NCBI GenBank assembly: GCA_022567365.1
Contig: JADFHG010000008.1
Coordinates: 1-17,893, forward strand
Length of the DNA: 17,893 nt
Direction of reading: 5' to 3'
From: Planctomycetota bacterium
GTDB lineage: Bacteria; Planctomycetota; Phycisphaerae; UBA1845
The position numbers and the translations under genes are program-made. Under the pieces are notes generated by a model, which searched no databases, was not told the origin of the DNA, and saw only the letters and a list, made by a program, of their open reading frames with translations. The stretch's first letter is position 1; each line of letters starts with the position of its first letter. Positions 7,592-15,676 of the stretch are shown one piece after another.

Positions 7592-8557
7592 GTGAAAGTC
7601 GTTAACGGAATCGAGAACATCCCGACCTGGCGCGAGCGCCCCGTGCTCGCGATCGGCAACTTCGACGGTGTGCATCGCGCCCACCAACAGTTGTTCGTTC
7701 AGGCCGGCCTCTTCGCCTCCAACACCGGTGGACCCGTCGTCGCGCTGACGTTTGAGCCGCACCCGCTGAATATCGTACGCCCGGCGGCGGCGCCGGAGCG
7801 CCTTTCGCTGCCTGATGAGAAACTCCGTCGGCTCCGGGAGGTGGGTGTCGACGTGACCGTCGTCGCAAAAAGCACCGCCGAGCTTCTCGCGCTCGAGCCC
7901 GAGCAATTCGTCGCCGACGTCATCGCAAAGAGATTCCATCCCACGCACGTCGTGGAAGGACCGAATTTCGGATTTGGACGCGGTCGAAAAGGCAATCCAC
8001 AGACGCTTCGCGATCTCGCGGGGCGATTCGGATTCGAGGTCCACATCGTCGAGCCCGTGACGCTCGAGGTCGATGAGGGTGATCGCGTCATGGTGTCGAG
8101 CTCGCTCGTACGCGACCTTGTGCGCGAGGGGAAGGTGCACCCGGCGGCGCTGTGCCTCGGGCGTCCATATGCGCTGATCGGCGAAGTCGTGCGAGGCCAT
8201 CAGCGCGGGGCCGGCCTCGGTTTCCCGACGGCGAATGTCGCCGTCGCCGATCAACTCGTACCGGCGGATGGTGTCTACGCGGGCTCGGTCGTCCTCGATA
8301 CCGGAGCACATCCGGCCGCGATCAGCATTGGAATTACGCCCACTTTCGGCGACGGACGCCGACAGATCGAGGCGCATTTGATCGACTTCTCGGGGGATCT
8401 CTACGGCACGACAATCCGCGTGGAATTCGGACGGTTTCTCAGGCGGCAGCGCAAGTTCGATTCGCCCGACGATTTGCGCGATCAGTTGGAGAACGACGTG
8501 GCGGTCGTGCGGGACATCGCTCGGTCATCCAGCGCATTGGACGATGCCGACGGCTAA
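7592..8557 (+). CDS. ribF: Bifunctional riboflavin kinase/FMN adenylyltransferase
   Basis: A 321-residue protein (E. coli RibF 313) that phosphorylates riboflavin to FMN and adenylates FMN to FAD. The N-terminal nucleotidyltransferase domain (about 15-170) shows GNFDGVHRAH (22-31), FEPHP (54-58), VEGPNFGFGRGRKG (122-135 region) and SSSLVRDLVREG (169-180). The C-terminal riboflavin kinase domain (about 188-310) shows GAGLGFPTAN (206-215), DGVYAG (226-231), ISIGITPTFG and EAHLIDFSGDLYG. In the HxGH-like motif the usual Gly is Ala30 (HRAH), a mild deviation. Start is GTG at 7592-7594 with only a GGCGGGC stretch before it. It stands alone on the plus strand. The FAD it makes is required by the dehydrogenase 1.5 kb away on the opposite strand, although the two are not co-transcribed. 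Confidence 0.95.
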   Translation: MKVVNGIENIPTWRERPVLAIGNFDGVHRAHQQLFVQAGLFASNTGGPVVALTFEPHPLNIVRPAAAPERLSLPDEKLRRLREVGVDVTVVAKSTAELLALEPEQFVADVIAKRFHPTHVVEGPNFGFGRGRKGNPQTLRDLAGRFGFEVHIVEPVTLEVDEGDRVMVSSSLVRDLVREGKVHPAALCLGRPYALIGEVVRGHQRGAGLGFPTANVAVADQLVPADGVYAGSVVLDTGAHPAAISIGITPTFGDGRRQIEAHLIDFSGDLYGTTIRVEFGRFLRRQRKFDSPDDLRDQLENDVAVVRDIARSSSALDDADG

Positions 8558-8817
8558 CCGGACCAGGCAAACGGCCCACCAGGAGGTTCGCCTTCCGACC
8601 GATGCCTTTCGTAACCCGCAGAATGAAGTTTGACGTATCATTAGTGCTCTATGACACGCCAAGTGATGAACGGATATTTGCGTGTCTGGGGAGTTTACGC
8701 GTGCCCTGGGCAATTCCAGCTTGCTGGATCGAATCCCATCCATCACTTCGCGCGCGTCGGAGGCCTGGTAATCCGCGAGCCTTGATTATGCGGGTTGGAA
8801 AGGGCGTCGCCTCGACC

Positions 8818-9027
8818 ATGACCAAGAAAGGAATCAGAGTCAAAGACCTCGCCGGCGAACTCGGCATTACGTCGAGAACGATATTGTCGCGGTGCCGTGA
8901 GCAGGGCATCCGTGTGCAGAACAGCATCGGTAGGTTGGGCGCGGACGACGAGCGGACGGTGCGCTCGTGGTTCTCCCAGGACGATCACAAGGGGCTCGAC
9001 GCGACCGCCGCCCCCCCTACTCCGTAG
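8818..9027 (+). CDS. Small stand-alone IF2 N-terminal-like domain protein
   Basis: From ATG 8818-8820 this encodes 69 residues, nearly all one small domain. The stretch GIRVKDLAGELGITSR (5-20), then ILSRCREQGIRV and IGRLG, follows the pattern of the IF2_N domain (RVyeLAkeLgvsskellelLrelGi-v-shmstL) found repeated at the N-terminus of bacterial initiation factor IF-2. There is no GTPase part. The C-terminal tail (SQDDHKGLDATAAPPTP) is polar and probably disordered. Start is uncertain: an in-frame ATG at 8788 adds 10 residues. The frame is open back into ribF, with further ATGs at 8602 and 8623 and an AGGAGG at 8581-8586, but the extra sequence has no domain-like look. In IF-2 this domain contacts the ribosome or RNA, so an RNA- or ribosome-related role is possible but inferred. 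Confidence 0.7.
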   Translation: MTKKGIRVKDLAGELGITSRTILSRCREQGIRVQNSIGRLGADDERTVRSWFSQDDHKGLDATAAPPTP

Positions 9028-9046
9028 CGTCGAAAACGACGGCTAC
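9024..9046 (+). terminator. Hairpin overlapping the stop of the IF2_N-like gene
   Basis: GTAGCGTCG-AAAA-CGACGGCTAC forms a 9-bp stem with one bulged G and an AAAA loop, starting within the final sense codon and including the TAG stop. Only a weak T-containing stretch (CGCTTTCCC) follows, so intrinsic termination is possible but not certain. Confidence 0.35.
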
Positions 9047-9128
9047 CGCTTTCCCGCCGGTCGGATGACGAGGCAGCGGATCGCGGCCGAGGGTACGCAA
9101 TACTCCGTGGACGCGGAATTAGTGCCCA

Positions 9129-9149
9129 GACACCGTTGGAGTTGGTGTC
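9129..9149 (-). terminator. Weak hairpin downstream of the giant coiled-coil gene
   Basis: GACACC and GGTGTC arms (6 bp) around a 9-base loop, about 20 nt past the stop of the minus-strand gene. No U-tract follows on that strand. Its placement is right for transcript end formation but the evidence is thin. Confidence 0.2.
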
Positions 9150-9168
9150 GCGACGGCAAGAACCGGGG

Positions 9169-12100
9169 CTATCGACCAAACCAGCGTTTCTTCTTTGCCT
9201 TGCCGCCACGGCCGCCGTCGTTCGACTTGCCGGATGATCTGACCTTTTCAAGTAGCTCCTCCTCCGGCATGCCCGGGTTTAGGCGGCGGAGCAACTTGAC
9301 CTGCCGCGCGGTTTCGGGATCGAGGTTGGCGAGCGCCTCACTAGTCTGCGGCTTGGCTGGAGGCTCGTCGTCCATCGCGTTGGCGGCATCGTTCGCTGCG
9401 ATCGTCTGGGCGGTGATCTTTATCGGGCCGTCACCAGCCGCCGGCTGACCTTCGGCCGTTTCCTCGATCGCGCATGACACGCCATTCTCAGCGGCGGGCA
9501 TGTCGTCGCCTATTGCGTCGTCATCAGACGCAATCTCCGCCTTGGCCGCGGCCATCGCCGCCTTCATCGCGGCCGCGAGATCGGCGTCTTCCTCCTCGAC
9601 CGGACCCTCGGAGGATTCGTCGTCCACGGCGAACGCATCCACCTCGGCGCCCTCGGGTTCGCATGGCGGCGCTTCGACGTCGTCGGGCTGCGGTTGGGAA
9701 ACCTCGTCGTCCGCTGCATTCGCATCAGCAGCGGCACCGTCCGGCGGGCCGATCACATCGCCGCCGTCGGGCGAAGACACGGGCATCTCCAACGCCACAG
9801 ACTCCCAAAACGACGCGACGGCGGCACAGTTTTTCTGCATTTGTTCGAGATAGTCGCCGGGAGCAGCCTGCGCGTCGATCCCGTCGTCGGACGCGGCGGC
9901 AACTTGCTCGGCCAGCTCCCTTTCGTGCGTCTCCATTTGGGCGATTCGGCCGGCCAACTCGTCCTCGTGTGCCGCTATTTCCTTCGCGCGTTCATCGACA
10001 AGGCGTCGCTCGCTTTCGACGGCCTCTCTTTCCGCCGCCAATTCCGTTTCGGTATCCTCGAGAGCGCGGGCCTGCCCGAGTTCGCGTTTCTGAAGTGCAT
10101 CCTCGGCAGCTCGAAGCTCGTCGCGCTGGGCGTTGAGTTCGGCGAGCTGCTGCGCTTGGCCTGCCGCCGCTTCTCTCGCGGCCCGCATGACCTCGTCGCC
10201 CTTGTTTCGATCGTCGCGAACCGATTTCAGAAGCTGTTCGACCTCGGTCGCCCGCCGATCGAGTTCCGTGGACCGCTCCTCGAGCCGGGCGCTGCGCGAG
10301 TCGAGATCGGACTTGGCACGGTCGAGGTCGCGCGATCTGCCGTCGGCCTCATTCCGCAGACGATCCACCTCGGACCGGGCGTTGTCCACGCTCTTTGAGC
10401 GCTCGGTCAACTTCGCCTGGTGGTTTTCCAGATCGTTCTTTGACCCCGCAAGTGCGGCTTCGTTCGCTTGCGCGCGATCCGCGAGTTCACGGCGCGCCTC
10501 TTGCAAGTTCTTCAGCTCGGTGTCGAGCGCCGATTCTCGCTGCCCGAGCTGGGTTTCGCGCGCTTCCGCCGACTCGAGGTGCTGCGCTAGCTCCGCGTCC
10601 GTCTCGTCCAACTTTGTTCGTTGCTGCTCGAGTTCCGCCGCGTCGATGTTGGCCGACTCACGCTGCTTATCCAGCGCTATTCGGAGCGCTTCGAGTTCCG
10701 CGCTCTGGGTCCCCAGGTGATCGCGTTCGGTCGCGTTGGACTCGGCGTCTTGCTCGACCTTTCGGCGAAGCTGATCGACCTCGGCCTCTCGCGCCGCTAG
10801 CTCCCGATCCGTGTGTTCGAATTGCCCCTGTTTCTCACGACCGGCGGTCTCCGCGGATTCCACGCTCTGCTCACGACTCTCCGCCTCCTTGAAGCGTTGG
10901 TCCAATCGTGTCGCACGCTCCTTGACGTCTTTCAGGGCTGCGTCCAGTTGATCCGCACGAACGCCGACCGTCGAGTCGAACTCGGTTCGTTCCTTCATCC
11001 AAACGGCCCGAGACTGCTCGAACTCGGCAACGGTCGTGTCGAGAATCGTCTGTCGCGTCTCCAACTCGGCCAGGCGACCCTTGACTTCTCGACACTCCTC
11101 GTCGAGTTCGGCGCGACGGGAATCGAGCCGTTGCCGCTCCTTCTCAATGGACGCTTCCGCGGTAGCGATCTCTTGCGTGCGAACGCTTTGGCTTTCGTCT
11201 TGTCGATCAAGGTCAGCCTTGCGCGACTCGAGTTCAGTTTCCCGCGCGTCTGCTGCCTGCGACGCTCGCGATAGCGCTTCGGTGTCAGCATCGATGGTCG
11301 CGCGCCGCTGCTCGAGGGCCTTCGTTTGCGCCTCCAGCTCCGCCATCCCGGTGCTCAATTCCGCGGCACGCCGTTCCGCCTCCTCCTCAACCCTCGCAAC
11401 ACCGTCGGACCGCTCTCTTAGATCGGCCGTTTGTCGCGCCAGCTCAGCCGCCTCGTCTTCAAGCGACTGCCGCATGGTGGCACAAGCGTGCTGCTTCTCG
11501 ACGATCGCCCTCTTGCGATCATTGAGAGATTTCGTGGCCGACTCGACCTTTGCCGTGCGGTCTTCGAGTTCCTGCGTCTGTTTGTCCAGCTCCGCGCTGC
11601 GTTGCTGCTGCGCGAGCGCCTCGGCGTCGAAAGCCTCCCGGCGATGGTCGGCGTCGATGCACTGTTCGCGTGTTTTCGCCTCTAGCTGACCGTGTTTGGC
11701 TCGGCGGACTTCGAGTTCTGCCTGCGCATCGCCAAGTGCCTCTTGACGCTGCTCCAGTTCCGACTGCAGCGACGCGAGCGTTGCCTCGCGCTCTCGCACC
11801 TGGGCGCTTGCGTGCTTGATGCCCGCCTCGCCGGTCTCGATCGCCTCGGCTCTTTCGACAAGCCGTCGCTGGAGCTCTTCGCATTCGCTCTCTTTTGCCT
11901 CGATTGCAAGAGTTTTCTCATGCACCGATTCACGACTTTGATCCAGCTCCGCGGTACGCGCGGACAGTTCCTGCTCGATCCGCGCCAACTCTTGGGCTCG
12001 GTGCTCGACGTGGGTCGCAGCATCGTTGGTTTCCGCCTCCCTATGGTCGAGCTGCGCCGCGCGGTTTTCGATTTCCTCGGCGCGCTCTTGGAGCGCACAT

Positions 12101-13125
12101 TGCTCGTCGTCGATCCCCTTCCGTTCGTCCCGTACGGTACGCGCGTCATGCGCAACTTCCTGCCGTCGTTGCTGCGACTCCGCAACCTCTTGCTCGAGCG
12201 CGGCTGCGCGCTGCGCGAGCCGGATGTCCATCTTCTCCAGTTCCCGGCACCGCGACTCGATCGCCTTGCGCGCCTCCTCCGATTCCGCGAGACGGACCGC
12301 AAGCCCATCCCGATCGCGTGCGAGTTCAGCCTCGCCTTCATTCAAGACGAGCGTTCGCGCCTCGATGTCGTCTCGCAAGCCGGCGGATTCGGTTTCCCGC
12401 CGTTGAAGCTCATCGCCGCGACTTGCAAGTTCGGCCTCGCGGGTGTCGAGTTCGCTGAGTCGGCCCTGGAATCGCTGACTCTCCGCTTCAAACGCCTCCA
12501 GGCGCGCCTCGATCTCATCCGCCTTCCGCTGTGTTTCCTGCTTCCGGGCATTAAGAGCGGTGTCTCGACTTTCGGCCTTGTCCGCACGCTCATCTAGAGC
12601 GCTCCGGGCATCATCGAGTTCACGGGAGACGACCTCGAGTTGCTTCTCGCGTTGGTGCAGTTCGTCTGATGCCTGCTGCTGACGTTGCACCTCCGTCGCC
12701 AGACGAGCACGCTGCTCGGAAAGATCGCGGTCTCGCTGCTCGTTTTGTTCAGCACTGGAAGCGCACTCGCCGCGGAGCTTTTCGATCTGAGAACGCGCGT
12801 CGGCGATTTCTCCTTCTCGAAGTGCGCATGCGTCCAGACGCTCGTCGGATTCCTCCGCAAGACGTTGCAGCCGATCACGCTCACCGGCGAGCGCCAACTG
12901 CTGCTGCTCGAGGACCGCAAGCCGCTCTTGGAATTCGCGTTCATGCGCCGCGTGTTGCTCGCGAGCGTTGCTCGTCAACTCCTCAACGCTGCGCTCCGCG
13001 CCCTGTGTCCATAGATCGAGCTGCGACTGATACTCCGACAGACCGCGCTCGAACGCGGTGATCGCGGAATCAATCTCCTCGGCCGTCTCCGACCAGCTTT
13101 CGATGCAAAGATTCGATTGGACCAT
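9169..13125 (-). CDS. Giant coiled-coil protein (1318 residues)
   Basis: A 1318-residue protein starting at ATG 13123-13125. Four parts can be seen. A short head (1-45; MVQSNLCIESWSETAEEI) precedes an almost unbroken coiled coil from about 45 to 1085, rich in Glu, Gln, Arg, Ala, Leu and Asp with recurring units like ELDxRxxEL. A small conserved-looking segment (DYLEQMQKNC at 1091, then ASFWESVALE) leads to an acidic, Pro/Ala-rich linker (about 1115-1265). A C-terminal module (ETARQVKLLRRLNPGMPEEE, 1271-1290, then LLEKVRSS) ends in the basic tail GKAKKKRWFGR. No signal peptide or membrane helix, so cytoplasmic. As a continuous coiled coil the rod would be about 150 nm long (0.15 nm per residue), a structural or scaffolding size. 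I do not recognise the family; resemblance to SMC, myosin or filament proteins is compositional, and no ATPase motif is present. It is transcribed away from a GTPase/GAP1-like operon that begins with another coiled-coil gene, and may share regulation with it. Confidence 0.9.
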   Translation of the reverse strand: MVQSNLCIESWSETAEEIDSAITAFERGLSEYQSQLDLWTQGAERSVEELTSNAREQHAAHEREFQERLAVLEQQQLALAGERDRLQRLAEESDERLDACALREGEIADARSQIEKLRGECASSAEQNEQRDRDLSEQRARLATEVQRQQQASDELHQREKQLEVVSRELDDARSALDERADKAESRDTALNARKQETQRKADEIEARLEAFEAESQRFQGRLSELDTREAELASRGDELQRRETESAGLRDDIEARTLVLNEGEAELARDRDGLAVRLAESEEARKAIESRCRELEKMDIRLAQRAAALEQEVAESQQRRQEVAHDARTVRDERKGIDDEQCALQERAEEIENRAAQLDHREAETNDAATHVEHRAQELARIEQELSARTAELDQSRESVHEKTLAIEAKESECEELQRRLVERAEAIETGEAGIKHASAQVREREATLASLQSELEQRQEALGDAQAELEVRRAKHGQLEAKTREQCIDADHRREAFDAEALAQQQRSAELDKQTQELEDRTAKVESATKSLNDRKRAIVEKQHACATMRQSLEDEAAELARQTADLRERSDGVARVEEEAERRAAELSTGMAELEAQTKALEQRRATIDADTEALSRASQAADARETELESRKADLDRQDESQSVRTQEIATAEASIEKERQRLDSRRAELDEECREVKGRLAELETRQTILDTTVAEFEQSRAVWMKERTEFDSTVGVRADQLDAALKDVKERATRLDQRFKEAESREQSVESAETAGREKQGQFEHTDRELAAREAEVDQLRRKVEQDAESNATERDHLGTQSAELEALRIALDKQRESANIDAAELEQQRTKLDETDAELAQHLESAEARETQLGQRESALDTELKNLQEARRELADRAQANEAALAGSKNDLENHQAKLTERSKSVDNARSEVDRLRNEADGRSRDLDRAKSDLDSRSARLEERSTELDRRATEVEQLLKSVRDDRNKGDEVMRAAREAAAGQAQQLAELNAQRDELRAAEDALQKRELGQARALEDTETELAAEREAVESERRLVDERAKEIAAHEDELAGRIAQMETHERELAEQVAAASDDGIDAQAAPGDYLEQMQKNCAAVASFWESVALEMPVSSPDGGDVIGPPDGAAADANAADDEVSQPQPDDVEAPPCEPEGAEVDAFAVDDESSEGPVEEEDADLAAAMKAAMAAAKAEIASDDDAIGDDMPAAENGVSCAIEETAEGQPAAGDGPIKITAQTIAANDAANAMDDEPPAKPQTSEALANLDPETARQVKLLRRLNPGMPEEELLEKVRSSGKSNDGGRGGKAKKKRWFGR

Positions 13126-13600
13126 ATGAAACCGTGCCCTGATTCAACACCCCTGACAAGCGCGGATATCGCGAGCGCGCCGATCCTGATTGACAACTTC
13201 CCGTCTTACGGTGCGACGACCTCGCACTCCAACCGGAAAGGCCCGAAGACACGTCGCACCATTACTGAGTGTAAGATTGCGCGGCGATGCTCTTCGAGAA
13301 TTTGTTTGGAATCGACTTGACGTCCCGGAATAATCACACGCGATTACACGGCGCAAATCGCGTCCGATAGAAACGGGCGGTCGTGCGATGCAACACCGGT
13401 AGCCCGCACAGGGCATGCTGTAGACGGTCAAGTCCCCATCCAACCGGTATCGTAGGCTACCGGTAGAACCGCCCTCTTTGTGGGAGGACTGTCCCGATCG
13501 TGGGCAAGGACGGAGCATGGCTGCGCGTCCGACCGGAGGCTCGCCGCCTCGACGGCCGGTGAATATCGCGCCGAGGCTCGGGGCGGGCGAAGGTGGTGCG
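13126..13600. other. Divergent intergenic region between the two coiled-coil genes
   Basis: 475 bases separate the giant coiled-coil gene (minus) from the plus-strand operon, so promoters for both should lie here. TTGACA at about 13190 is a -35 match without a convincing -10 at the right spacing. The clearest structure is the ACCGGTA cluster at 13395-13464. If the smaller coiled-coil gene starts at its upstream in-frame ATG (13517) or GTG (13478), this region is correspondingly shorter. Confidence 0.5.
13395..13464. repeat. ACCGGTA site cluster/10-bp inverted repeat, possible operator
   Basis: ACCGGTAGCC (13395-13404) has an exact reverse complement GGCTACCGGT (13455-13464). The palindromic core ACCGGT followed by A occurs three times: 13395, 13443 and 13459, the last two 16 bases apart. 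It lies 135-205 bases upstream of the chosen operon start. This arrangement could bind a dimeric repressor or activator; that is an inference. Confidence 0.4.
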
Positions 13601-14581
13601 ATGGCCGATAAGCAGGGACAAACGCAGTGTTCGGCGATTCCCGATGCGGCAACAATCGCCGAACGGGGGCAGGAGATCCTGAGCGCGCTAAGCGCCGCAC
13701 GATCGAAGCTCGACCGCGCGGTCGAGGACATCGCTTCGGACCACCGCCGCATCGAGCAGGATCGCGCGGAACTCGCCGATCAATGGACGGCGCTTGACGG
13801 GGCACGTACCGAGTTCGGTGAAGAGAAGGCTACCGAGGAGGAGGCGCTCCACCGTCGGCGGCGGGCGCTGGACGAACAGAGCGCCGAATCGGCGGACCGA
13901 AAATCGGCACTCGACGAGGAAACTGAACGGCTGTCGGAACAGGCGGAGCAACAACAACGAGCCTGCGACTCAATCACAGAGCGAACAGCCGAAATGCAGC
14001 GGCAATTGGAAGCCGTCGCGCTCCGCGAGGCGGAATTGAAAAGTACCCACGAATTGCTCGCGGAGGAACGCGAGAGGGTGACGGCTGGCATCGAGGAACT
14101 CGGTCGACAGCGAGCTTCCGTCGAAACACTCGCCCGTCAGGTCGAGCAGGAAAAGGCGCAAGTCGTTGCCGCAAACGAGGCGACCGCGGCCGAGCATCAG
14201 CGCATGGTCGCACGCAGCGAGCAAGAAACGGCCGATCTGAAGCGCCGTACGAAGTTGATCGAGGAACACGAAGGTCGGGCCGAACAGGCACACATGGAGA
14301 TCGAATCGACGCGGCAGGTGCTGGCGGCGATGCAGGCCCGCCTTACACAGGAGCAACAGGAACTCGCGACCCAGCGGGGCGAATTGCTCGAACAGATCGG
14401 CGGTCTACCGACTCGCATCGGCGCCTCGAACGGCAAGGCTGTGGTCGGCGCTCCCGTGAACTTGACGCAGCCCGAATCAAGATCCGCGCCGATCCCCTCG
14501 CCGAAACCCGCGGGAGGAAGCACGACGAGTCAGTTCCGCAAGCTGCGGCGAGACGCGAAACGACGAGCGATCGGGGCGTGA
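13601..14581 (+). CDS. Coiled-coil protein, first gene of GTPase/GAP1-like operon
   Basis: From ATG 13601-13603 (AGGTGG 4 nt upstream) this encodes 326 residues. In-frame alternatives are ATG 13517 and GTG 13478, whose extra Gly/Pro/Arg-rich residues look non-coding. Residues about 20-268 form a long coiled coil rich in Glu, Gln, Ala and Arg. A Pro/Ser/Gly-rich linker (270-308) follows, and the protein ends in the strongly basic QFRKLRRDAKRRAIGA (311-326). No membrane segment or catalytic motif. The architecture (coiled coil, linker, basic C-terminus) repeats that of the divergently encoded 1318-residue protein, although I see no direct sequence homology beyond composition. It is 40 nt upstream of the FGE-fold gene, so probably co-transcribed. 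A scaffolding or oligomerising partner is the most plausible role. Confidence 0.85.
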   Translation: MADKQGQTQCSAIPDAATIAERGQEILSALSAARSKLDRAVEDIASDHRRIEQDRAELADQWTALDGARTEFGEEKATEEEALHRRRRALDEQSAESADRKSALDEETERLSEQAEQQQRACDSITERTAEMQRQLEAVALREAELKSTHELLAEERERVTAGIEELGRQRASVETLARQVEQEKAQVVAANEATAAEHQRMVARSEQETADLKRRTKLIEEHEGRAEQAHMEIESTRQVLAAMQARLTQEQQELATQRGELLEQIGGLPTRIGASNGKAVVGAPVNLTQPESRSAPIPSPKPAGGSTTSQFRKLRRDAKRRAIGA

Positions 14582-14621
14582 CGGATCGGGCCGACCAATA
14601 AGGAATAAAGGGAAATACGCT

Positions 14622-15659
14622 ATGGGACTCAAGCTCTTCACCCGTAAGGCCAAGACGCGAAAGTCGCCCAGGGGCGCGGCGGGATCCGCCGCGGGTCCAG
14701 CGGCATCCTTGCACGGTCGGCTCTACCACGACTACCAATCCGCACCGCGTGAGGAGTGGAACGACGAACCACTTGCGCGCATGTATCAGCAGGGTCGCCT
14801 AGGTACGATTCTGCGCGACGAGACAAAATGGCGGGATCAACCGTCCGGGGCGGACATCGTCGAGAAAGCGGCGAACGCGCTCGAGCAACGGATGGCATTC
14901 GTACCTGCCGGCAACGTCGCCATCGCCCAATCGCTGACGGACCACGCGAATGCGCTGGAGGAGGAGATCGACGTCGCCCCATTCCTCGTCGACGTACACG
15001 CCGTGACCAACGAGCGTTTTCAGAGGTTCGTGGACGCGGAGGGGTATGACGAACTCGAGTTCTGGCCCGAAGACATCTGGCCGCACCTGATCGAGTTCAA
15101 GGATCTGACCGGCGAACCGGCTCCGCGCTTCTGGCGAGAGGGCCGGCACGATCATCGATTGGGTGACCATCCCGTCGTCGGCGTAAGCTGGTTCGAGGCC
15201 CAGGCCTACGCGCTATGGATCGGACAACGATTGCTGACCGACGCGGAATGGCAAATGACCGCGAGTTGGCACATCAAGAGTTCCGCGGACATCTTCCGCC
15301 GCTTCCCCTGGGGTGATGCGATGGACAACACACGGTGCAACATCTGGTCGGCACGTCACGGACACACCGTCCCCGTGGCGGAGTACGACAACGGCGCCGC
15401 GCCCAATCGCGTCATGCAACTCATCGGCAACGTTTGGGAGTGGACCGAAACGGAGTACACCGTGATCGACGAGGCGGGACGCCCGATCGTCGGCGAAATG
15501 CCGATGCACGCCGTGCGCGGCGGCGCGTTCGACACCTATTTCGAGGCCCAGACGACCAGCCAATTTCGCACGGGGCAGATCGCCTTCGCCCGCGCGCACA
15601 ACACGGGCTTTCGCTGCGCGATGGACATCGACGCGGCCACTTGGATGAGCAGCGACTGA
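14622..15659 (+). CDS. FGE/SUMF1-domain protein lacking the catalytic cysteines
   Basis: 345 residues; AAAGGG 9 nt before the ATG. Residues 1-20 are basic (GLKLFTRKAKTRKSPRG) and 30-88 are of unknown type. Residues about 90-335 are a formylglycine-generating-enzyme/sulfatase-modifying-factor domain with the usual order of motifs: MAFVPAG (91-97), VTNERFQRFVDA (128-139), HPVVGVSWFEAQAYALW (183-199), RLLTDAEWQ (203-211), FPWGDAMDNTRCN (228-240), GNVWEWTE (269-276), RGGAF (299-303) and NTGFRCAM (327-334). True FGE has two copper-binding, redox-active cysteines in RGGSYxCHxxYC. Here that stretch reads RGGAFDTYFEAQTTSQFR, without either cysteine, so oxidase activity is unlikely. The fold is related to C-type lectins and often serves as a ligand-binding or regulatory module, which I infer here. 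The next gene is 17 nt away. Confidence 0.88.
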   Translation: MGLKLFTRKAKTRKSPRGAAGSAAGPAASLHGRLYHDYQSAPREEWNDEPLARMYQQGRLGTILRDETKWRDQPSGADIVEKAANALEQRMAFVPAGNVAIAQSLTDHANALEEEIDVAPFLVDVHAVTNERFQRFVDAEGYDELEFWPEDIWPHLIEFKDLTGEPAPRFWREGRHDHRLGDHPVVGVSWFEAQAYALWIGQRLLTDAEWQMTASWHIKSSADIFRRFPWGDAMDNTRCNIWSARHGHTVPVAEYDNGAAPNRVMQLIGNVWEWTETEYTVIDEAGRPIVGEMPMHAVRGGAFDTYFEAQTTSQFRTGQIAFARAHNTGFRCAMDIDAATWMSSD

Positions 15660-15662
15660 CCG

Positions 15663-15670
15663 AAAGGAGA
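15663..15670 (+). promoter_or_regulatory. Ribosome binding site deciding a GTG start
   Basis: AAAGGAGA, with GGAG ending 7 nt before GTG 15677-15679. It fixes the start of the GTPase gene just after the FGE-fold stop, rather than further upstream where the frame is also open. Confidence 0.75.
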
Positions 15671-15676
15671 ACGACC

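Noticed and set aside
7439..8377. 312-codon minus-strand frame opposite ribF
   Set aside because: The plus strand encodes a complete RibF with all expected motifs, so this is a shadow.
11692..12597. 301-codon plus-strand frame inside the giant coiled-coil gene
   Set aside because: It is the antisense shadow of a repetitive Glu/Gln/Arg/Leu coding strand; the minus-strand frame explains the sequence fully.
9169..13125. SMC/Rad50-type ATPase identity for the giant coiled-coil protein
   Set aside because: No Walker A, signature or Walker B motif at either end, and no hinge-like break; similarity is compositional only.
13190..13220. TTGACA as the -35 of a plus-strand promoter
   Set aside because: No acceptable -10 hexamer at 16-18 bases, and it lies about 400 bases from the operon start.
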